Shown here piece after piece: positions 1 through 7,689 of a stretch of DNA of 34,717 nucleotides. Both the position numbers and the translations under genes were made by a program. The stretch is from Hyphomicrobiales bacterium (lineage in GTDB: Bacteria > Pseudomonadota > Alphaproteobacteria > Rhizobiales > JAJFHB01): assembly GCA_021775625.1 (NCBI GenBank), contig JAJFHM010000358.1:1-34717 (forward strand). The letters are read 5' to 3'. The notes under the pieces were generated by a model that ran no database searches, was not told the DNA's origin, and was given only the letters and a program-made list of their open reading frames with translations. The number at the start of each line of letters is the position of its first letter. The first letter of the stretch is position 1.

Positions 1-1020
1 CCGCAGGCTGGCGGTGCGCTCGCCCCAATCGGGTGGATAGTTGAGGCCGATGGAATAACCAACGCGGCTTTCCTTGGAATAGCCGTTGTTGTTCAAAACC
101 TTCTGCCACACCGCCTCAAGCCCTTCGCATGTGGATCCGGGCCTGGCCATTTCGAGGGCCACATCGACGCCCTCGACAATCACTTTGGCGAGATCGGAAA
201 TCGCCGTCGGCGGTTTGCCCAGATGTATGGTGCGGGTCAGCGGCGTTTGGTAGTGACGCCGCGCGGCAGCGATTTCCATCATCACCAGGGCCTTATTTGG
301 CAACGGTTCGTCGGTCCATGTCAAATGCGGTGTCGAGGTGCCCTCGTCCACCTGGATCAGGGGGCAGAGGCTTGTGTAATCGCCGAAATGCCCGCCGATC
401 CCCATCACCTGCGCATGATAGACATCGGCGCAGATCTCGTATTGCGGCACACCGGGCGCCATTTTCTGCAAGGCGGCATCCATCACCTTGGTCACGATCA
501 ATCCGGCTTCCCGCATCAAATTCACTTCCGCCGGCGATTTGACCAGACGCGCCCAGTTCACCAGTTCGCGCGCGTCCGAAACTTTGGCGTTCGGCAGGCC
601 GTCGACAATGTGCCGGTGCGCGCGGGCTGTATAATAATGCGCGTCAAGCTCGACACCGATGCGGGCAGCCCCCCACCCTTTGGCGATGATCAACTCGCAC
701 AATTCATCGAACGGATGGTTGACCGGGTGATGCACCAGGGGCTCTGAAAAGCCGATGATGTTTTCAGCCGGCAGGTCGGTCGTAATATGGGCGGATTTTG
801 CATCCTGCGCCCGGCCGAACCAGATCGGCCACTCCTCGTTCTGATGCACGACCACCGCCTGCGGTGTGTAGAACGACCAGCCGTCAAAACCCGTCATCCA
901 GCCCATGTTGGCTGGATCCTGGCAGATCAGGAGATCGAAGCCAGCGCGGTCCATGCGCTGCTTCACGTCAACAACGCGGCTTGCGTATTCTTCCGCCTCA
1001 AACGGTTTTGCGTAGTTCAT
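1..1020 (-). CDS. doeA: M24-family (Xaa-Pro peptidase fold) hydrolase, ectoine hydrolase DoeA/EutD-like; C-terminus truncated by the window start
   Basis: Reverse strand reads open from ATG (1020-1018) to base 1: MNYAKPFEAEEYASRVVDVKQRMDRAGFDLLICQDPANMGWMTGFDGWSFYTPQAVVV...HLTWTDEPLP...HYQTPLTRTIHLGKPP...GYSIGLNYPPDWGERTASLR. The DPxNMxWxTGxDGWSFY and GYSIGLxYPPDWGER signatures fit ectoine hydrolases. Missing from the ORF track because it runs off the edge. Confidence 0.8.
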   Translation of the reverse strand, partial: MNYAKPFEAEEYASRVVDVKQRMDRAGFDLLICQDPANMGWMTGFDGWSFYTPQAVVVHQNEEWPIWFGRAQDAKSAHITTDLPAENIIGFSEPLVHHPVNHPFDELCELIIAKGWGAARIGVELDAHYYTARAHRHIVDGLPNAKVSDARELVNWARLVKSPAEVNLMREAGLIVTKVMDAALQKMAPGVPQYEICADVYHAQVMGIGGHFGDYTSLCPLIQVDEGTSTPHLTWTDEPLPNKALVMMEIAAARRHYQTPLTRTIHLGKPPTAISDLAKVIVEGVDVALEMARPGSTCEGLEAVWQKVLNNNGYSKESRVGYSIGLNYPPDWGERTASLR

Positions 1021-1072
1021 CAAGTGCCTCCATCACCGCACAATCAATGTCTACGGTGAACGTGTGCGGTGT

Positions 1073-2236
1073 TTACCGTGTCAGGCGTTCGCCCACTTTT
1101 TCGAGAAATTCAAGCCCCTGGGCCAACTCGCCAACCCGGATGTATTCATCCGGTTGATGCGCCCGGTCGATGCTTCCCGGCCCGAACACAACCGTGGAAT
1201 AGTCCTTCTCGCTGAAGTACCCGGCATCGGTTCCAAACGAGACCACATCCTCACCATTGAGGCCGGTGAGTTCGCACACGAAAGCTACAGCTGCCGTGGC
1301 GTTCTTGTTGTCGAGTGCCGGCACCGGCGCCTCGGTGATCACCTTGATGTCGGCGTCAGGATGTATGGCGCGCATTTGCGGCAGCAACTCGGTCCTGGCG
1401 AACTCTTCAATCTCGGCGATGACAGCGGCGCCGTCCTCGCCTGGCATCGGCCGCAGCTCCCATTCAAAAGTGCACCAGCCCGCCGTCGCATTGCGTACAG
1501 CACCGCCGGTGATCGTCCCCACATTGAAGGTCGCATAGGGCGGATCATAGGGCGAGCCGATATAGGGGTTTGCAGCAAAGGCCCGGCCCATCTCATCTAT
1601 TTTCGAGATCAGCCGCGCGCCGTAGGAAATCGCGCTGACACCGCGTGACGGGTTGGACGAATGCACTTCGAAGCCGGTGATCTCGGTGCGCATTTCATAT
1701 CCGCCCTTGTGGCCCGACACGATCTTCATCTCTGTCGGCTCGCCCACGATGACAATCGCGGGCCGGTAGGCCTTGGCCGCCATATCGTCGAGCATATAGG
1801 GCATGCCGAAGCCGCCGGTTTCCTCGTCGAAGGAAAAGGCAATGTGGACGGGACGTTGCAGGTTCATTGCCACCAGGATCGGAACCGACCCCAGGACGCA
1901 GGCGAGAAACCCTTTCATGTCGACGGATCCGCGGCCGTAAAGCCGGTCGTCCTGGCGCACCAGCGTAAACGGGTCGTTGCTCCACGCCTGGCCTTCCACC
2001 GGAACCACGTCGGTATGCCCGCTCAGGACCACCCCGCCATCGACTTCCGGGCCGATCGTGGCATAGAGGTTGCCGCGCTCGCCCGTCTCATCGAAACTCA
2101 GCGACGACGCAATCCCATGCGCATCCAGATAATCGCGGCAGTAATCGACAATGTCGCCATTCGGCCGCCCCGAAATGGTCGGGAAGCCGACAAGGTGCTC
2201 CAGTATTTCAATTGTGTTCGCAACCCGCCCGTCCAT
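1073..2236 (-). CDS. argE: M20-family deacetylase, acetylornithine deacetylase (ArgE)-like
   Basis: LSGHTDVVPVEGQAW, DDRLYGRGSVDMKGF, FSFDEETGGFG metal/active-site motifs; full-length 387 aa; lies 52 bp downstream-to-upstream of the DoeA-like gene on the same strand. Confidence 0.85.
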   Translation of the reverse strand: MDGRVANTIEILEHLVGFPTISGRPNGDIVDYCRDYLDAHGIASSLSFDETGERGNLYATIGPEVDGGVVLSGHTDVVPVEGQAWSNDPFTLVRQDDRLYGRGSVDMKGFLACVLGSVPILVAMNLQRPVHIAFSFDEETGGFGMPYMLDDMAAKAYRPAIVIVGEPTEMKIVSGHKGGYEMRTEITGFEVHSSNPSRGVSAISYGARLISKIDEMGRAFAANPYIGSPYDPPYATFNVGTITGGAVRNATAGWCTFEWELRPMPGEDGAAVIAEIEEFARTELLPQMRAIHPDADIKVITEAPVPALDNKNATAAVAFVCELTGLNGEDVVSFGTDAGYFSEKDYSTVVFGPGSIDRAHQPDEYIRVGELAQGLEFLEKVGERLTR

Positions 2237-2323
2237 GGCGTCCCCTCACCCACACACGAATACATTTCAAACTGACAATCCCCTATATCACCGAGTGATG
2301 GTGATGTCCGCCGCCATGTGGGG

Positions 2324-2452
2324 TCAGTCGATATAGCCCCGCTGCCGCAGAAAGGCCTCGCGCGCTGCGGGGAAGTCTTTGTATGTCGCGGTCCCGACGC
2401 AGTCGCTGTTTGGGTCATAGCCGCCGGAGCACCCGCTCAATTCCCAAACCAT
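2324..2452 (-). CDS. putative 42-aa small protein
   Basis: Reverse-strand ATG 2452 to TGA 2324: MVWELSGCSGGYDPNSDCVGTATYKDFPAAREAFLRQRGYID*. Sits 7 bp after the stop of the exported Cys protein; below the ORF-track length cut-off. Confidence 0.3.
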   Translation of the reverse strand: MVWELSGCSGGYDPNSDCVGTATYKDFPAAREAFLRQRGYID

Positions 2453-2459
2453 TGTGGTG

Positions 2460-2777
2460 CTACTGGCCGCTGCAGGCAGCGGGTGCGCTTGTCATGAACT
2501 CCCCGGCCTTGACCATATCCTCCTGAGACGTCTCCGCCTGCAGCTTCTGCATGAGCGCGTCATCTTCCTTGATCACGGCGATGACAAGGTTCTGCTGCTT
2601 CTCATTCAGATCCGCCTCCGCCTTGTCGCCAATGCACTTGCAGGCGCTTTGCGGCAGGCCGAGCCGTGCCTTGCATTCGGTCTGAAGGATCTCGCCGGTT
2701 CCAGCATGGACAAGCGACGCCGGGACAACGCCAAACATGACGCCTGTGACAAGAACGGCAATGCGGGAGTTTTTCAT
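2460..2777 (-). CDS. small exported Cys-containing protein of unknown function
   Basis: MKNSRIAVLVTGVMFGVVPASLVHAGTGEILQTECKARLGLPQSACKCIGDKA...; Lys + hydrophobic core + AxA-like signal peptide; start chosen at 2777 inside the longer ORF. Confidence 0.65.
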   Translation of the reverse strand: MKNSRIAVLVTGVMFGVVPASLVHAGTGEILQTECKARLGLPQSACKCIGDKAEADLNEKQQNLVIAVIKEDDALMQKLQAETSQEDMVKAGEFMTSAPAACSGQ

Positions 2778-3563
2778 GGCTGCTTCCTCTTGTTCGTTGA
2801 CCGGGCGGCATGCCGCCCTTGCAGCGCCCAAAACCGGCGCGAGCGCATACTGAACAGGTTTGTGCTGGACGTCCAGATATCAGCAATGATTGCCGAATTT
2901 CTCGGCAGGATGATTCGCAATGGAAGATCTGCAAGCATTTGCAATACAAGCCAAACAGCCCGCAGGCTTGCATAAAGGGGCTTGGAAAATTTTTTGCGGT
3001 GCCTGTCATGTTCTGCATACGGTGCTCCGTCTAGCGCATGTTTATCCGGATAATACCCGGCATTTATCGGAGCTTTTCACCTCTCCCGCATGGCCGCATC
3101 GCACACCACAAATGCGTTATACCACTGGTTAACAAATAGTTATTTGGCCTTTGACTCCGCACATCCAGCTGTTAGCTTTGCCGCGTGGGGGAAGTCGAGC
3201 TGCGATTGCACTCCCGTGCGCCACGCATGGGAGGTTGGTCGAAATGTAATGCGTATTTAACCGGCAGCATTCACCAGCCTGATTTGCACCTCGACGCCGG
3301 ACTGTGAGCCGGGACGTGAAAGGTGCGATCACACGAAAGCGCCGGGAACGTCTTCCTTCAGTCCGCACAGTGATAACGGTTCAGGTTGGGGAGACCGCCT
3401 TACATTCACACATTTTGCAAACGGCACAATTGGTTACCGGCACCAAGCCCGTTCGGCTCCTGCCAAGGCCAATAGAATACGACCGGCGCAAAATATCCGA
3501 CCTGACTGAATGTGTTTAGAGAAAATTCCCGAGACACAACATTCAAGTGGGGAAATAGGGAAA

Positions 3564-4946
3564 ATGGAAGAGCAGCTTGCGAAGTTGATAGAAGAGGTTG
3601 CGGCCCTGAAGGCCGCAAACGCGACTGGCAACACGGTCGCAGCGGAAATGTACTACTACATCACAATTCCGCTGATGATCCTGATCCATGTCGGCTTTCT
3701 TGGCTATGAAATGGGCGCATCGCGCCTCAAGAACGTGTTGGCTTCAGGCATCAAGAACATCCTTGCCTTCGCCTTCATGATCCCGACGTTTTATTACTTT
3801 GGCTGGTTTGTCTACTGGGTGTTCCCCAATGGACTGGACTTCAGTGCCGGTCCCGCCGCGATCAGTGGCTGGGACTATGCAATGGGCGCCGCCAATCCGG
3901 TGGGAGAAGTGATGGGTCCGCATCTGGCAGACAATGCCACGGGCGTATTCTGGGGTGCGTTCACGCTCTTTGCCTGCACCACGGCGTCCATCATGTCGGG
4001 TTCGGTGATCGAACGCATCCGCATGGTGCCGTTCGTCATCCTCGCCGTCCTTCTCGGCAGCTTCGCCTGGGTCGTCGCGGCGGCCTGGGGCTGGCACGCA
4101 GACGGCTGGCTGGTTACCAAATGGGGTTTCCACGACTTTGGCGCGGCCGGCGTTGTGCACATGATCTCGGGCTTCTTCGCCCTTGGCGTGTTGCTCCATC
4201 TCGGGCCACGCATCGGCAAGTTCAACGCCGACGGCACCGCCAACCATATCGGCGGCCACAACCTGCCGCTGACCGCAATCGGCCTCTTGCTGATCATCGT
4301 CGGCTTCTGGGGCTTCCTGATGGCCTGCCTGATTTACCCGGGCGAAGCATGGTCCTGGAGTGCAACCGAGTTCACCACCATTTACGGCACGCCGATCACT
4401 CTGTCCGCATTGTCCTTCAACATTTTGATGGGCTGCGCAGGCGGGATCATCGGGGCCTGGGCCATTACCCGGGATCCGTTCTGGATGATGTCGGGTGCCC
4501 TGGGCGGGATTATCTCCTGCGCCTCCGGACTTGATATCTGGTGGCCGCCCATGGCCTTCGCCATCGGCTTCGCCGGCGCATGCATCATGCCTTATTCCTA
4601 TCGTATGTTGGAAAAATGGGGCATCGACGATGCGGTTGGCGCGGTGACGGTCCACGGCACGCTTGGTGCCTGGGGCGTGATCTCCGTCGGCATCTTCGCC
4701 AGCGGATATCCGGCTCTGTCCGGCGATGCAGGCGTTCCGGTGACCAGCTTTGTGGGTCAGTTCGTCGGCATGATCGTCATGTTCCTGTGCGGTTTCGTTC
4801 CGGGCTACCTCGGTGCCTGGATCTTCAGTGCACTGGGAATATTGCGTGTGCCTGAGTCGGCGGAAATCGCCGGCCTTGACGCCACGAAAGTTCCTTCGCA
4901 GGCATTCCCTGAAGGCATCGGACCATCGGCACATCCGGCCGAATAA
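3564..4946 (+). CDS. amtB: Amt family ammonium transporter with N-terminal coiled-coil-like extension
   Basis: ASIMSGSVIERIR, HDFGAAGVVHMISG (first pore His) and DDAVGAVTVHGTLGAWG (second pore His) motifs; MEEQLAKLIEEVAALKAAN N-terminal extension; start at 3564 inside ORF 3510-4946. Confidence 0.93.
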   Translation: MEEQLAKLIEEVAALKAANATGNTVAAEMYYYITIPLMILIHVGFLGYEMGASRLKNVLASGIKNILAFAFMIPTFYYFGWFVYWVFPNGLDFSAGPAAISGWDYAMGAANPVGEVMGPHLADNATGVFWGAFTLFACTTASIMSGSVIERIRMVPFVILAVLLGSFAWVVAAAWGWHADGWLVTKWGFHDFGAAGVVHMISGFFALGVLLHLGPRIGKFNADGTANHIGGHNLPLTAIGLLLIIVGFWGFLMACLIYPGEAWSWSATEFTTIYGTPITLSALSFNILMGCAGGIIGAWAITRDPFWMMSGALGGIISCASGLDIWWPPMAFAIGFAGACIMPYSYRMLEKWGIDDAVGAVTVHGTLGAWGVISVGIFASGYPALSGDAGVPVTSFVGQFVGMIVMFLCGFVPGYLGAWIFSALGILRVPESAEIAGLDATKVPSQAFPEGIGPSAHPAE

Positions 4947-4967
4947 CAGCGAAAAAGGAGAACACCA

Positions 4968-5153
4968 ATGGGTGCACCATTTGATTCAGGTACCTGGAAC
5001 GGCGTTGAGAACGCTTATTACGTCGGTGCCGGTGGCGGGACTGGAACAGAGATGGTCTGGCTCGTGGTCTCGATCGGTCTGTGCTTGTTGGCCTTATGGA
5101 TGGGCCATTCGCACGAGATGGATGCTTACAAGCGCTCGGAAAGCACAAAGTAG
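4968..5153 (+). CDS. small single-TM protein downstream of amt
   Basis: AAAAAGGAG-type RBS before ATG 4968; MGAPFDSGTWNGVENAYYVGAGGGTGTEMVWLVVSIGLCLLALWMGHSHEMDAYKRSESTK, 61 aa; 21 bp after amt and before a terminator. Confidence 0.75.
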   Translation: MGAPFDSGTWNGVENAYYVGAGGGTGTEMVWLVVSIGLCLLALWMGHSHEMDAYKRSESTK

Positions 5154-5176
5154 CTTTCTGGCCGCTGATGAAAACC

Positions 5177-5206
5177 AAGGGCGCCCTTATGGGGCGCCCT
5201 TTTTTC
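5177..5206 (+). terminator. rho-independent terminator of the amt operon
   Basis: AAGGGCGCCC-TTATG-GGGCGCCCTTTTTT perfect stem followed by T-run. Confidence 0.85.
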
Positions 5207-5215
5207 TAGATCGCT

Positions 5216-5908
5216 TCACGCCAGCGCAAAATCCAACGCCGCTCGCGCGTGCAGAACCGTGGTGTCGAACACCGGGATGTCAAAGTCGGACGGGCCGATC
5301 AACAGTCCCACCTCCGTGCACCCGAAGATGACACTGTCCGCTCCACCGTGTCTTGCCGCTGCAACCACCTCGAGATAACGCGCCTTTGATTTGGGCAGGA
5401 CCACGCCCTGGCACAATTCGTCATAGATGATGTCGTGAACGACCGTACGACCGGCATCATCAGGAACCAAAACGCCGATATCATGCGCGCGCTTCAATCG
5501 ACCTTTGTAGAACTCCTGTTCCATGGTGTATCGGGTCGCCAGGAGCAGCGGCCGCGTGACATTCGCCGACTTGATTGTCGCTGCCGTAGCATCGGCAATA
5601 TGTATGAGCGGAACATCGACCGCGGCCTGAACCTCTTCGGCCATCTTGTGCATGGTGTTGGTGCAGATCACGACACATTCGGCACCGCCCCGTTCAAGTT
5701 TGCGGGCGGCAGACACCATCTCCTCGGTCGCCGCAGTCCAGTTTCCCGCCGCCTGATACGCTTCAATCTCGGCAAAATCAAAAGACCACAACAACAGTTT
5801 GGCTGAGTGCAAACCGCCGAGGCGCTCGCGCGCCATGCGATTGAGCAGCTGATAATATGTGACCGTGCTCTCCCAGCTCATACCGCCGATCAGGCCGATG
5901 GTTTTCAT
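5216..5908 (-). CDS. aspartate/glutamate racemase family protein
   Basis: MKTIGLIGGMSWESTVTYYQLLN; VVICTNTMHKMAEEV (Cys) and SVIFGCTEVGLLI (Cys) paired catalytic motifs. Confidence 0.92.
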   Translation of the reverse strand: MKTIGLIGGMSWESTVTYYQLLNRMARERLGGLHSAKLLLWSFDFAEIEAYQAAGNWTAATEEMVSAARKLERGGAECVVICTNTMHKMAEEVQAAVDVPLIHIADATAATIKSANVTRPLLLATRYTMEQEFYKGRLKRAHDIGVLVPDDAGRTVVHDIIYDELCQGVVLPKSKARYLEVVAAARHGGADSVIFGCTEVGLLIGPSDFDIPVFDTTVLHARAALDFALA

Positions 5909-6065
5909 TTCTCCCGCCTTCCCCGGCCTGCACGGAATTCCCCGGAGTGCGGCCGAATTGCCCTACAGAAATTTCTGAGAGTTCTTATATCCAGTACAAG
6001 GGCGATTCTCCGGAAACCCATCCGGAAATATCGCAGACCACCGAGGTTGAGGCAGGAGAACCACC

Positions 6066-7289
6066 ATGTCCGACACAGCGCTGACGTTCGACCTCGTATC
6101 GCAGGCCTACAAGCGCAATCCGTTTCCGACCTACCAGCGCATGCACGCAAAAGCCCCGGTGTCGCGCACCAAGATCCCTCTGGTGGGACATGCCTGGCTG
6201 GTTAGCCCTTATGACGACGTGATCGCGCTTTTGAAGGACAAGGACCGCTTTGCGCACGATCCCAAGAACGCGGGCCGCACGCAACGTGCCGGCATTGCCT
6301 GGTGGATGCCGCGCTTTGTCCGGATTTTGACCGATCACATGCTCGGCACCGACGAGCCCGACCATCGCAGGTTGCGGCGTTTGGTGGATAAGGCATTCGG
6401 ACGTCGCGGCATCGAAGGCATGCGGGCGCGCATCGAGACCATCACGGACGAACTGCTGGACCGGCTTGAGGACACGAAGGATGCAGACCTTGTCGCCGAA
6501 TTCGCACGGCCTCTTCCCCTCACCGTCATCTGCGAGTTGCTGGGCCTTCCTCACGACGATCGGCGCAAATTCACCCGATGGGTGGAAGCCATGACCCAAC
6601 CGCCAAGCGTCCTTGGCATTGCCCGGTCTTTTCCGGCCCTCCTGCAGTTGAGCCGGTATTTGCGCGCACAGTTCGAAGAACGGCGGCGCAATCCTCAAGA
6701 TGATCTGATTACAGCGCTGGTCGAAGCCGAAGACGCGGGCGAGCAACTGAACGAAGACGAACTTCTCTCGATGGTGTTCCTTCTGCTGGTTGCAGGCCAC
6801 GAAACCACTGTGCATCTGCTTGGCAGCGGCACGCTGGCGCTTCTGCAGAACCCTGGCGAACACGCCAAACTCGCAGCGGACTGGACCCTCATCGGCTCCA
6901 GCGTGGAAGAACTTTTGCGCTACACCTCACCGGTCGAGTTCGCCACAGTGCGCTACGCCATCGAAGACACCGAGCTGAGCGGACAGACCATACCGAAAGG
7001 CGAGCCCATATTGCCCGCACTGGGTGCTGCCAATTGCGATGTACAGCAATTCGACCACCCCGAGCGCCTCGACATTGCGCGGGCGCCCAACAGCCATGTC
7101 GCCCTTGGCAGCGGCATTCATTTCTGCCTCGGCCAGCAACTCGCCCGGCTTGAGGCACAGATCGCCTTCGAGCATCTGTTCAAGCGGTTTCCCGAAATGT
7201 CCCTGGCGTGTCCCTCGCAGGAATTGCAATGGCGCGGCACCCTGGGCCTGCGAGGTCTGGCCAGCCTGCCGGTGAAGCTGCGCCCCTGA
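6066..7289 (+). CDS. cytochrome P450
   Basis: AGHETT I-helix, EELLRY (ExxR), heme loop ALGSGIHFCLGQQLAR. Confidence 0.95.
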   Translation: MSDTALTFDLVSQAYKRNPFPTYQRMHAKAPVSRTKIPLVGHAWLVSPYDDVIALLKDKDRFAHDPKNAGRTQRAGIAWWMPRFVRILTDHMLGTDEPDHRRLRRLVDKAFGRRGIEGMRARIETITDELLDRLEDTKDADLVAEFARPLPLTVICELLGLPHDDRRKFTRWVEAMTQPPSVLGIARSFPALLQLSRYLRAQFEERRRNPQDDLITALVEAEDAGEQLNEDELLSMVFLLLVAGHETTVHLLGSGTLALLQNPGEHAKLAADWTLIGSSVEELLRYTSPVEFATVRYAIEDTELSGQTIPKGEPILPALGAANCDVQQFDHPERLDIARAPNSHVALGSGIHFCLGQQLARLEAQIAFEHLFKRFPEMSLACPSQELQWRGTLGLRGLASLPVKLRP

Positions 7290-7312
7290 ACCCCGTCTTA
7301 ACGAGGTTTTTT
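7289..7312 (+). terminator. putative rho-independent terminator after the P450 gene
   Basis: AACCcCG-TCTTAA-CGaGGTT followed by TTTTTT, beginning at the stop codon. Confidence 0.55.
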
Positions 7313-7338
7313 GATAATGGTTTGATCACAACAATACT

Positions 7339-7609
7339 TGGGCCTGCTGAACATCATAGTTGCAGTGTCGGTTTGACCAGATTGGTCCGGTTTGGTGTTG
7401 TGAGGAGGATGGACATGCCGCGCATATTCGACGACGAATGTCGCAAAACCGGACCAATCTGGCCAAATCCCGCAGGGACGTGGCCCATTTGGCCCCTGGG
7501 CAGCGTTGCTCAAAGCTTGAAGTGGGCGACACTACGGCGCCTTTCGCGCCTTGCCAGAGGCCAAATGGGCCACGCCGACGCTACGACTATGATGTTCAAC
7601 AGGCCCTAA
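7339..7609. repeat. ~270-bp nested inverted-repeat element (MITE-like or structured RNA)
   Basis: Outer arms 7339-7365 (TGGGCCTGCTGAACATCATAGTTGCAG) and 7581-7608 (CTACGACTATGATGTTCAACAGGCCCTA) are inverted repeats. They enclose two further inverted repeats, 7375-7393/7446-7464 and 7479-7498/7555-7574, plus a small GGCGCctttcGCGCC hairpin at 7536-7550. Confidence 0.8.
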
Positions 7610-7689
7610 AGCGCCATTGGTGTGAATTCTCATCCTGTGCCACTATATCATATGCACTCAATTCGAAGCGACAGGGAAGCTTGAGTCCC

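Noticed and set aside
3160-3500. Possible NtrC/sigma-54 sites upstream of amt
   Set aside because: Only half-matches (TTGCACTCCCGTGCGCCA, TTGCACC) and no convincing GG-N10-GC pair; not strong enough to call.
3744-4934. 396-aa antisense ORF opposite amt
   Set aside because: High-GC shadow ORF; sequence is low-complexity charged residues with no domain.
7360-7689. N-terminal extension of the FadE ORF (MQCRFDQIGPVW...RRYDYDVQQALKRHW)
   Set aside because: It runs through the inverted-repeat element, has no FadE similarity, and a good start exists at 7690/7696.
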